Positions 1 to 6,224 of a DNA stretch of 12,178 nt are shown in pieces (position 1 is the stretch's first letter; each line of letters begins with the position of its first letter). Both the position numbers and the translations under genes were made by a program. This stretch comes from Aquificales bacterium (GTDB lineage Bacteria; Aquificota; Aquificia; Aquificales; QOAS01), in assembly GCA_027035985.1 (NCBI GenBank), contig JALVTI010000027.1:1-12178 (forward strand). The letters run 5' to 3'. The notes beneath the pieces are model-generated. The model searched no databases and was not told the origin of the DNA. It saw nothing but the letters and a program-made list of their open reading frames with translations.

Positions 1-8
1 GAAAAACC

Positions 9-752
9 TCAAACGGCAACCGAAGAACAAACCGAACATTGAGGGTTTTTGCTAAACTTTATGGGAACGCATTGGTAGTTTCTCAAATCCACCACAAGGG
101 TTTTTCCCTCAAGATTTTCCCCTTTGCCGGTTACGAGATTAATAACCTCCTGCACTTGGATGGAACCTATAACGGCAACGGTTGTTATTGCGGTTGGAAG
201 GTTTAAATCTCCACCTCCCAAAGTTTCCGTATTACCGGGAAAGAGACATTCCAAACAGGGCACCTCTTGAGTTTCTTTTTTGAAAAAGGGAAAGCTCGCA
301 ACCCAACCCTCCCAACTGCCCACTCCGGCGGAGATTAGCCCCTTTTCAGCCTTATAACAGAGTTTGTTCAACAGCTTTTTGGTCTCAAAATTGTCGGTGC
401 AATCGAGAACTATATCGCAACGGCTTACGAGATATCCCCCGTTAACCTTGTTCAGTCGGGTGTCGAAAGCCTCAACCTTTATATCGGGCGAAATTTTTTT
501 CAATTTTTTGGCGGCGACAAAAGCCTTTGACTTTCCGACATCCGACTGGTCGTAAAGAATTTGGCGGTTTAGATTGGAGCGGTCTACCCTATCGTTATCC
601 ACCAAGAGTAGATTTTTAGCCCCCAAACGGACAAGTTCTTGAGCAACAAAGGAGCCCAATCCACCCAAACCGACAACCATAAACCGCAGTTGGCGGAGTA
701 TATCCACACCCTCCCCTCCGAGGAGGAGGGTATTGTAATCCTGAAAATTCAT
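9..752 (-). CDS. ThiF/MoeB/HesA-family E1-like adenylyltransferase
   Basis: A 247-residue protein of the ubiquitin-activating E1-like superfamily. These enzymes use ATP to adenylate the C-terminal glycine of a small sulfur carrier (ThiS, MoaD or similar) for thiamine, molybdopterin or other sulfur-transfer pathways. Visible: the nucleotide-binding loop GLGGLGS at 28-34; D52 and the NLNRQ motif at 60-64, with Arg63 expected at the phosphates; Lys74; CTDN at 118-121; and two CxxC pairs (C166/C169 and C239/C242) that should hold a structural zinc. The cysteine found in ThiF and MoeB around residue 184-187 is absent: the matching segment is LPTAITTVAVIG. Length fits MoeB/ThiF without a rhodanese domain. 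It is last in the minus-strand run, 70 nt after gmhA, and has no clear Shine-Dalgarno. No carrier gene is in view, so ThiF, MoeB and HesA cannot be separated. Confidence 0.9.
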   Translation of the reverse strand: MNFQDYNTLLLGGEGVDILRQLRFMVVGLGGLGSFVAQELVRLGAKNLLLVDNDRVDRSNLNRQILYDQSDVGKSKAFVAAKKLKKISPDIKVEAFDTRLNKVNGGYLVSRCDIVLDCTDNFETKKLLNKLCYKAEKGLISAGVGSWEGWVASFPFFKKETQEVPCLECLFPGNTETLGGGDLNLPTAITTVAVIGSIQVQEVINLVTGKGENLEGKTLVVDLRNYQCVPIKFSKNPQCSVCSSVAV

Positions 753-822
753 AGGAAAAAAATTGTTGCAAGATTTGGGGGTTTTAACAAGCTATTAAAT
801 ATCGCTTTTTCCTTTAAGATTT

Positions 823-1404
823 CTATTTCTCCAAATCCTCAAATAGGATTTTTTCCACCAATTCGCACAAGGTGTGTCCCAAGGTTATATGGCACTCCTG
901 TATGCGGGGAGTCTCGTAGGAGGGCACCACAAAGGGGTAATCAACTATACCCTTTATCGTTCCCCCATCTCTGCCTAAGAAAGCCGCCGTCAGCGCCCCC
1001 TTTTCCTTCGCCCTTAGGAGGGCTTTGCGGACATTTTCACTCCTACCGGAGGTTGAAATTCCTATAACCACATCTTCCGGTTTAACCAACGCCTCCACCT
1101 GACGGGCAAAGATTTCCTCAAAGCTGTAGTCGTTTCCAAGGGCGGTTAGAACGGAGGTGTCGGTCGTCAGCGCGATAGCCCTCAAGGGGGGTCTATCCTT
1201 TGAAAACCTACCGATAAGCTCGGCGGCTATGTGCTGGGCGTCGGCGGCGCTCCCCCCGTTTCCGAAGAGGTAGACCGTCCCCCCCTTTTTGAGCCTCCCG
1301 GCAACCTCTCCTGCGAAGCGGGCTATATCCTCCAAATACTTTTCCACAAAGGCGAGCTTTATTTCGGCGCTCTCCCTGAAGGCGGTTAAAATGCGCTCCC
1401 TCAT
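823..1404 (-). CDS. gmhA: Phosphoheptose isomerase GmhA
   Basis: Sedoheptulose-7-phosphate isomerase, the first step of ADP-glycero-manno-heptose synthesis for the lipopolysaccharide core; cytosolic and normally a tetramer. It is a single SIS domain of 193 residues, the usual length. Visible motifs are GNGGSAADAQH at 48-58, the sugar-phosphate loop GISTSGRS at 115-122, and TPRIQECH at 165-172. His58, Glu62, Gln169 and His177 line up with the zinc/catalytic residues of E. coli GmhA (H61, E65, Q172, H180). This distinguishes it from DiaA-like and GlmS-like SIS proteins. The ATG start lies 4 nt after the fliN stop, indicating co-transcription. A heptosyltransferase-like gene two positions upstream supports a role in LPS. 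Confidence 0.95.
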   Translation of the reverse strand: MRERILTAFRESAEIKLAFVEKYLEDIARFAGEVAGRLKKGGTVYLFGNGGSAADAQHIAAELIGRFSKDRPPLRAIALTTDTSVLTALGNDYSFEEIFARQVEALVKPEDVVIGISTSGRSENVRKALLRAKEKGALTAAFLGRDGGTIKGIVDYPFVVPSYETPRIQECHITLGHTLCELVEKILFEDLEK

Positions 1405-1408
1405 TAGG

Positions 1409-1858
1409 TTAGCCTTTTATTTTCTTTATCCTCTCATCGGGGGAAACGATTTTGGTAATTTTTACCCCAAAGCGGTCGTTAACAACAACCAGCTCGCCCT
1501 CCGCTATTTTTCTCCCGTTAACCTTTATATCGACCGGGTCGGAGAGCATCTTATCGAGGACAATTATCGAAGAGGGTTTCAACGAAAACAGTTCCTCCAA
1601 AGTTATACGCCTCGAACCCACTTCGACACTTATATCGAGGGGAATGTTTAACAACGCCAGTAGAACATCGTCGGGCGGTTCCTCCATATGTTCCTCGGTA
1701 CACTCCGGTTCTACCGACCCCCCCACCGGTTCCCACTGCCCCTGTTGGTCGGGAGTTCCTTCCCGCGCGGGAGGTGGATTATTTGCGGCTTTCTGTTGCT
1801 GCTTTTTCTTCAACTCCTCTTCCCATTGCTTTTCCAAATCATCCATATTGACACTCAT
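1409..1858 (-). CDS. fliN: Flagellar motor switch protein FliN
   Basis: A 149-residue protein with a C-terminal SpoA (surface presentation of antigens) domain at about 70-140. Its motifs are typical of FliN: IPLDISVEVG at 72-81, DPVDIKVNG at 107-115, and GELVVVNDRFGVKIT at 121-135. FliN forms the lower C-ring of the flagellar switch and takes part in rotation switching and export. Residues 1-65 are polar, Pro/Gln/Glu-rich and likely disordered, as in many longer FliN proteins. The first ATG overlaps the stop of the glycosyltransferase gene in an ATGA, which argues for this start over Met5. No other flagellar gene is in the window. A type III secretion SctQ homologue is less likely, because the protein is short and nothing else from such a system is nearby. 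Confidence 0.9.
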   Translation of the reverse strand: MSVNMDDLEKQWEEELKKKQQQKAANNPPPAREGTPDQQGQWEPVGGSVEPECTEEHMEEPPDDVLLALLNIPLDISVEVGSRRITLEELFSLKPSSIIVLDKMLSDPVDIKVNGRKIAEGELVVVNDRFGVKITKIVSPDERIKKIKG

Positions 1859-2850
1859 TTGGAAACCATTTTAAAAATCTTTTCCGCCACCCCTTCGGGG
1901 GGAATGTCGAGACATTCAAAACCCCTCGGGCAGGAGTCCCTCCCGTGGATGTGGCAGGGGGAGCAGAAAAGCCCTTTAAAGAGCACCTCCCCCTCGTCGG
2001 GATAAGGGGCAAAGCCCAAGCAGGGGTGGGTTCCGCCGTAGATTGTTAGCACCTTTGTTCCCACCGCCCGCGCCATGTGGGTCGCACCGCTGTCGTTTCC
2101 GACGAAGAGCTTTGCACCCCTCATAACGTGGAGGCTCTCGTTTAGGGAGAGTTTCCCGCAGAGGTTTAGGACACCTTTCCAATCCCTCGATAGGTCGTAG
2201 TCCCTTCTATCCCCCACGAGGACGACCCTTATCCCTTCCTCCGAAAGGATTTTTGCGAGCCTCTCGAAGTGGGGATAAGCTTTACTCCTATAACGGGCGC
2301 CTATGCCAAGGACTACATAACTGTCCTTCCTAAGGTCGAATTTGGAAAGGATTTCCCCCGTTCGTTTTTTGTCCAAAACAATCCTCGGTCGGAGGTTCTT
2401 AACATCTATTCCCAACCCCTTTAGGGTTTCGGAGTAAAGTTCGACCACATTTAGGGGTCTTTCCTTTAGTTTTTTCACCAACCCGAAGCGGTTTAGAAAG
2501 ACGCAGACCCTCCTTCTGAGGGAGTGTTTTTTATACCTAACCTTTACCCCGGCGGGGATAAGCCTCGAGAGCAAAACACTCTTGGGGTTTGAGTGCAAAT
2601 CCAAAACCGCAAAGGGTGAGAGTTTCGAAAGCTCCTTTGAGAGGTCTAAAATGGGGCGCAAACCCCTAAGGGAGTCCCTCCGAACCTCGACCACCGATAG
2701 GCGGCTGTCCTCTTTGAAGAGTTCCCCGTAAGGAGCGTAGGTTATTAAAACCGGTTTGAAACCCGCCCCCACGAGGGGGTCGATGAGGGAGGAGGTGAGG
2801 ACCACATCCCCGAGGGAGGAAAAGCGGAGGAGAAAGACCCTTTTTTGCAT
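1855..2850 (-). CDS. Family 9 glycosyltransferase, ADP-heptose:LPS heptosyltransferase type
   Basis: A 331-residue GT-B-fold enzyme of family GT9 (WaaC/WaaF/RfaF-like), expected to transfer heptose from ADP-heptose to the lipopolysaccharide core at the inner face of the cytoplasmic membrane. The N-terminal signature RFSSLGDVVL is at 9-18, with Asp15 matching the base found in this family. DLHSNPKS is at 84-91 and the donor-binding segment GNDSGATHMARAVG at 251-264, followed by IYGGTHP. A four-cysteine cluster (C296, C299, C307, C313) near the C terminus matches a Cys pattern common in GT9 proteins. No transmembrane segment or signal peptide is evident. The start is 2 nt after the khtT-like stop, and the end overlaps fliN by 4 nt. 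GmhA in the same operon supports heptose as the donor sugar; which core heptose it adds cannot be told. Confidence 0.88.
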   Translation of the reverse strand: MQKRVFLLRFSSLGDVVLTSSLIDPLVGAGFKPVLITYAPYGELFKEDSRLSVVEVRRDSLRGLRPILDLSKELSKLSPFAVLDLHSNPKSVLLSRLIPAGVKVRYKKHSLRRRVCVFLNRFGLVKKLKERPLNVVELYSETLKGLGIDVKNLRPRIVLDKKRTGEILSKFDLRKDSYVVLGIGARYRSKAYPHFERLAKILSEEGIRVVLVGDRRDYDLSRDWKGVLNLCGKLSLNESLHVMRGAKLFVGNDSGATHMARAVGTKVLTIYGGTHPCLGFAPYPDEGEVLFKGLFCSPCHIHGRDSCPRGFECLDIPPEGVAEKIFKMVSK

Positions 2851-2852
2851 TA

Positions 2853-3344
2853 TTACTGCTTTTTAACGCCGAAGGTTTTGATGAAGTTTTCGACCTGTTC
2901 GCGGTTTCCGACCACTATGAGGATATCCCCCGGTTGGAAGCGGAAATTTTTGGGATCGGGGGTTGGTATCATCTCGTCGTTTCTCACAACTCCGAGGACG
3001 ATAACGCCGGTTTTCTTCCTCACATCCGCCTCGGCGAGGGTTTTGCCCACCAGCTCGCTGTCGGGGGGTAACTCGACCCACTCCATAACGAGCTGTTTGA
3101 GGATAAGCTCCATCTTGTCGCCGGCAACCGGTTGGTAGAATGCACCGGCGAGCACCATACCCATTTCGCGTGCTTCCTGGTCGGTGAGGGTGACGGTGCA
3201 CTCGACGTCGCCGTCCTCGTCGAGGACGTAAATCTCCCTCTTACCCGAGTGGTGTATGATTATGGAGACGATTTGTCCCGAAGATAGCTTTATCGAAAAC
3301 CTCTTCCCTATACCGGGAAGCTCCGTCTGTTTGAAAAATTCCAT
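2853..3344 (-). CDS. KhtT-like potassium/proton antiporter regulatory subunit (TrkA_C domain)
   Basis: A 163-residue soluble protein that resembles Bacillus KhtT along its whole length. The N-terminal ELPGIGKRF at 8-16 and IIIHHSGKREIY at 28-39 are characteristic. A TrkA_C/RCK_C domain spans roughly 88-160, with VGKTLAEADVRKKTG at 99-113 and PGDILIVVGN at 138-147. In Bacillus, KhtT controls the KhtU K+/H+ antiporter and its TrkA_C domain binds cyclic di-AMP; the family's ligand in this organism is unknown. No antiporter gene lies next to it: upstream is the divergent tig, downstream the glycosyltransferase. So its partner is encoded elsewhere or the protein has another role. It leads the minus-strand operon and has no Shine-Dalgarno; a good -10/-35 pair ends just before its ATG. 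The KhtT-like fold is fairly secure, the function less so. Confidence 0.8.
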   Translation of the reverse strand: MEFFKQTELPGIGKRFSIKLSSGQIVSIIIHHSGKREIYVLDEDGDVECTVTLTDQEAREMGMVLAGAFYQPVAGDKMELILKQLVMEWVELPPDSELVGKTLAEADVRKKTGVIVLGVVRNDEMIPTPDPKNFRFQPGDILIVVGNREQVENFIKTFGVKKQ

Positions 3345-3350
3345 AAAAGG

Positions 3351-3381
3351 TTATATTAGGCTTGACATTTAACCCTTTCAA
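3351..3381 (-). promoter_or_regulatory. Candidate sigma70-type promoter of the khtT-GT9-fliN-gmhA operon, probably leaderless
   Basis: Reading the minus strand, TTGAAA (plus 3376-3381) and TAATAT (plus 3353-3358) are separated by exactly 17 nt. An overlapping TATAAC (3351-3356) is an alternative -10. Only the 8 nt AACCTTTT lie between TAATAT and the ATG at 3344, so transcription should start on or within a few bases of the start codon. No ribosome binding site could fit, which implies a leaderless message. Confidence 0.5.
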
Positions 3382-3440
3382 CGGAGCGGGCAAACCTATC
3401 CAACCCTTTTGAGTATGCTTATTTATTTCTGACCTACAAA

Positions 3441-3447
3441 AGGGAGG
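3441..3447 (+). promoter_or_regulatory. Strong Shine-Dalgarno of tig
   Basis: AGGGAGG is followed by AAAAG and then the ATG at 3453. The spacing is good, and it is the clearest ribosome binding site in the window. It fixes the trigger factor start and contrasts with most other genes here, which have none. I could not identify a convincing -10/-35 pair for tig in the 108 nt gap. Confidence 0.85.
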
Positions 3448-3452
3448 AAAAG

Positions 3453-4790
3453 ATGAAAACGACACTAAAAGAGGACAAGAGATTGTATAGAGAGCTCACC
3501 ATAGAGGTTGAGGGTCCCGAGGTTAAAAACGCCCTCGAGGAGATTTATCAATACCTCTCCTACACCGCAAATATACCCGGCTTTAGGAAGGGAAGGGTTC
3601 CCCGCAAAATTTTGAGAAAACGCTTTGAGGCTTTCATTAAGGAAAGGATAGCCGACAAGGTGTTGGATAAATACCTCGAAAAAGCCCTCGAAGAGCACGG
3701 CGTCAAACCGGTAGCCGACATCTTCATAACCGACATAAAACTCGACGAGGAGAAGCCCGCCGTTGTGGTGGTGGTCAAATTCGAAGTTCCCCCCGAGATA
3801 GAGCTCAAAAACCTCGAGGAGATAACCGTCGAGGTTCCCAAAGCCGAATTTTCCCAAGAGCAGGTCGAAAACTACATAAACCAACTTAGGGAGCAACACG
3901 CCGAGTGGAAGACCGTGGATAGGGAGATTAAAGAGGGCGACCTCGTAGAGGTGGAATACGAGATTACCGACCTCGAGAGCGGTCAAAAGGAGACCGGCGA
4001 AACCGCCGCCGTTATCGGCGAGGGTCTCTTTAGGAAGGAGATAGAGGAAGCCCTGAAGGGTAAAAAGGCGGGTGACGAAATAGAGCTCAAAGCCCTTCCC
4101 ATATACGACCAAGAGGGCAAAGAGGTCGGCAAGGTCGACATCAAGATAAAGGTAAAGGCTGTTAAGGAAAAAGTTCTCCCCGAACTCAATGACGAATTTG
4201 CCAAAAAGCTCGGTCTGGGCGAAACCTGGGAGGAAGCCCGCAAGAAGATAGAGGAGCAACTCAAAGAGCAGTTTGAAAAGGCTAAAGAGGGTCAGAGGTT
4301 GGAAAAACTGCTCGCCAAACTGGTCGAGGAGCACAAGTTCGACATACCCGAAACCCTCGTAAGGAGGGAGCTCGACGCGCTCCTAAGGCAGAGACTCCAG
4401 GAACTCCAGGCTTACGGAATAAACCCCAAACAGGTGAACCAGCAGCAGCTCGTTAACGAACTGATGCCCATAGCCATTTTCAACGTCGCAAGCCGTCTGA
4501 TACTCGACAAACTCGCCGATGAACTCGGAATAGAGGTCTCCGATGAAGAGGTAAACGCCGAAATTGAAAGGTTGGCTAAAAGCTTCAACGTTCCCGTTGA
4601 GGAACTTAAAAAATCCCTCCAAGAGCAGGGGTTTATAGAGGCTGTAAAAGCCGACCTAAGGAGGAATAAAGCCCTCGAGGAAGCCGCCAAGAGGGTCAAA
4701 TTCGTAGAGGTCGAACCCAAAGAGGAAAGGGAAGAAAACCAACCCTCCGAGGGTGAAAACAAGGAGGAAAACCAAAAAGAGGAGGGTTAA
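3453..4790 (+). CDS. tig: Trigger factor, ribosome-bound chaperone and prolyl isomerase
   Basis: A 445-residue trigger factor that binds near the ribosomal tunnel exit and shields nascent chains. The N-terminal ribosome-binding domain (about 1-120) carries the signature GFRKGRVP at 43-50, which contacts ribosomal protein L23. An FKBP-type peptidyl-prolyl isomerase domain follows at about 155-240. The helical C-terminal substrate-binding domain starts near LPELNDEFAKKLG (242-254) and runs to about 418. The last 25 residues are a highly acidic Glu/Asn/Lys-rich tail, probably disordered. Length is normal for the family. It stands alone between a divergent and a convergent gene; the clpP and clpX genes that often follow tig are not here. 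The strong ribosome binding site suits a highly expressed gene. Codon use is very regular, with many CTC Leu and GAG Glu codons. Confidence 0.97.
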   Translation: MKTTLKEDKRLYRELTIEVEGPEVKNALEEIYQYLSYTANIPGFRKGRVPRKILRKRFEAFIKERIADKVLDKYLEKALEEHGVKPVADIFITDIKLDEEKPAVVVVVKFEVPPEIELKNLEEITVEVPKAEFSQEQVENYINQLREQHAEWKTVDREIKEGDLVEVEYEITDLESGQKETGETAAVIGEGLFRKEIEEALKGKKAGDEIELKALPIYDQEGKEVGKVDIKIKVKAVKEKVLPELNDEFAKKLGLGETWEEARKKIEEQLKEQFEKAKEGQRLEKLLAKLVEEHKFDIPETLVRRELDALLRQRLQELQAYGINPKQVNQQQLVNELMPIAIFNVASRLILDKLADELGIEVSDEEVNAEIERLAKSFNVPVEELKKSLQEQGFIEAVKADLRRNKALEEAAKRVKFVEVEPKEEREENQPSEGENKEENQKEEG

Positions 4791-4802
4791 TTTTTCCTTC
4801 CC

Positions 4803-5342
4803 TTAACGGAGTTTTAAATACTCCTCCGAATACTTCCTATAGTTGAGCGCGTTTTCCCTTATTTTCTCTATCTCTTCGGGAGTAAGTTCCCTTTTAATCT
4901 GCGCTGGTCTGCCCATCAAAAGCACTCCGGGGGGAAACTCCTTTCCGGGGGGAACGAGAGTTCCCGCCGCTATAAGGGTGTTGTCACTAATCTTTGCCCC
5001 GTCGAGGACAACCGCACCTATACCTATGAGGACGTTGTTCCCAATCTTGGCGCCGTGGACTATCGCACCGTGGGCTATTGAGACGTAATCGCCAATCTCC
5101 ACGGGGAAGCCGTCGCTCATATCGGGCTTGGTGTAGTGGGTGACGTGTATAACCGCGTTGTCCTGGATATTAGTATACCTACCTATCCTTATATAGTGGA
5201 CGTCCCCCCTCACGACCGCGCCGAACCAAACGGAGGAATACTCCCCTATCTCCACGTTCCCTATAACGGTTGCCGTTTCAGCCAAAAACACCGTGGGGTC
5301 TATCTTCGGATACCAACCTCTGTAGGGTTTTATCAGAGCCAT
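4803..5342 (-). CDS. Gamma-carbonic-anhydrase-like hexapeptide-repeat protein
   Basis: A 179-residue left-handed beta-helix protein of the gamma-CA/YrdA/PaaY group. Hexapeptide repeats run from about 22 to 145 and a C-terminal helix from about 154 to 179. The three zinc histidines are present as H66, H91 and H96 (motifs VIHVTH, SIAHGAIVHG), and the conserved RGD (45-47) and NIQDN (58-62) also match. The family forms trimers with metal at the subunit interfaces. Close homologues vary from real carbonic anhydrases to proteins with no detectable CO2 hydration, so activity is unproven. The acidic loop with the proton-shuttle Glu of Methanosarcina Cam is not evident, which favours the shorter CamH/YrdA-like class. 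The gene is convergent with tig, 12 nt away, and divergent from tatD. A weak AAGG lies 5 nt before the ATG. Confidence 0.88.
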   Translation of the reverse strand: MALIKPYRGWYPKIDPTVFLAETATVIGNVEIGEYSSVWFGAVVRGDVHYIRIGRYTNIQDNAVIHVTHYTKPDMSDGFPVEIGDYVSIAHGAIVHGAKIGNNVLIGIGAVVLDGAKISDNTLIAAGTLVPPGKEFPPGVLLMGRPAQIKRELTPEEIEKIRENALNYRKYSEEYLKLR

Positions 5343-5344
5343 AA

Positions 5345-5390
5345 ACCTTAAAAGGTAATCTGTTTTTCGCTATGGCAAACCTTTATAGGT
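5345..5390. repeat. Two ACCTTWWWAGGT-like inverted motifs in the divergent gamma-CA/tatD gap
   Basis: ACCTTAAAAGGT (5345-5356) and ACCTTTATAGGT (5379-5390) are two near-palindromic 12-mers, 34 nt apart start to start, in the 67 nt divergent intergenic region. A shorter relative, ACCTTTTAGGT, is at 10496-10506 upstream of mtnA. They could be operators or AT-rich promoter parts. Short motifs of this composition can arise by chance here. Confidence 0.3.
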
Positions 5391-5409
5391 CTATTAGTCT
5401 CAATAACCT

Positions 5410-6198
5410 ATGATAGACACCCACGCCCATTTGGATATGCTCCCCCCCGAACTGTTCGAGGCTACCATAAAGTGTCTCGAGCACGGGGATTGTCCCGAAG
5501 GGGTGGAGATTCCCCTATCGGCGGTTATAACGGTCGGTTGCGATAAAGAGGAGATACCGAAAGCCCTCTCGATAGCCAACAAATACGAAAAGGTCTGGGC
5601 GGCTATCGGCTACCACCCTTACGAGGCGGATAAGGTTTCCGATGCGGACATAGGGGAACTCAAAAGCCTCGCCGAAGGCGAGGATAAGGTCGTCGCCATA
5701 GGCGAATGCGGTCTCGACTACTACCGCGATTACGCCTCCAAGGAAAACCAGTGGAAAATCTTCGAAAGACAGCTCGAGGTAGCCAAGGAGCTGGGTCTTC
5801 CCGTCGTGGTGCACTCGCGCGACGCCGACGAGGACACCGTCGCCATACTGAAAAACTCCGGCGTTGAGAGAGGGGTAATCCACTGCTTCACCGGAACGGA
5901 AAAGCTCCTAAAGGGGGCTTTGGATATAGGCTTTTACATCTCCCTTTCGGGGATAGTTACCTATAAAAACGCAAAAGACCTCCAGGAGTTTGCTAAAAAG
6001 ATACCCCTCGACCGCCTCCTGGTGGAAACCGATAGCCCCTACCTTGCACCCGTCCCCAAAAGGGGAAAGAAAAACATGCCACCCTATGTGTTCTTTACAT
6101 TGAAGTTCCTCTCGGAGCTATTGAATGTTCCCCTCCCCATGTTGGACAGAATTACCACCACCAACGCGGTTAGGCTTTTCGATATAAACCCCTTTTAG
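5410..6198 (+). CDS. tatD: TatD-family metal-dependent DNase
   Basis: A 262-residue TIM-barrel metallohydrolase of the TatD/YcfH/YjjV family, implicated in 3'-5' exonuclease activity and DNA or RNA quality control. All metal ligands are visible: THAHLD with H5 and H7, AIGECGLDYY with E99, VVVHSRD with H135, VIHCF with H158, and VETDSPYLAP with D208. Length matches the family. The ATG opens the MIDTHAHLD motif directly, as usual. There is no Shine-Dalgarno (the preceding bases are AATAACCT). Its stop lies 26 nt before gcvPB, so the two are probably co-transcribed, although no functional link is known. YcfH, YjjV and TatD proper cannot be told apart by eye, so the symbol is the generic family name. 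Confidence 0.93.
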   Translation: MIDTHAHLDMLPPELFEATIKCLEHGDCPEGVEIPLSAVITVGCDKEEIPKALSIANKYEKVWAAIGYHPYEADKVSDADIGELKSLAEGEDKVVAIGECGLDYYRDYASKENQWKIFERQLEVAKELGLPVVVHSRDADEDTVAILKNSGVERGVIHCFTGTEKLLKGALDIGFYISLSGIVTYKNAKDLQEFAKKIPLDRLLVETDSPYLAPVPKRGKKNMPPYVFFTLKFLSELLNVPLPMLDRITTTNAVRLFDINPF

Positions 6199-6224
6199 GT
6201 TCTCCCCATATCATTTTCCCCTTT

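Noticed and set aside
3362..3367. Perfect TTGACA as a -35 for tig
   Set aside because: Nothing resembling a -10 lies 16-18 nt downstream (the sequence there is GAGCGGG). The later TATGCT at 3414-3419 has no matching -35, so no promoter was called for tig.
3465..4334. Long open frame (289 codons) on the minus strand, opposite trigger factor
   Set aside because: It lies wholly antisense to a well-supported tig gene whose regular codon pattern (CTC, GAG, AAA) keeps stops out of the opposite strand. The product is a repetitive Leu/Phe/Gly-rich translation with no recognisable motif and no ribosome binding site.
3540..4690. Frequent CTCGAG-like hexamers (CCTCGAGG) as a possible repeat or site family
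   Set aside because: They fall in frame as Leu-Glu codon pairs (CTC GAG/GAA) in a Glu/Leu-rich gene, so codon bias explains them.
4741..4802. Terminator between tig and the gamma-CA gene
   Set aside because: ACCCTCCGAGGGT (within tig) has a stem too tight to form well and no adjacent U-tract. The TTTTT after the tig stop lacks a convincing stem directly before it.
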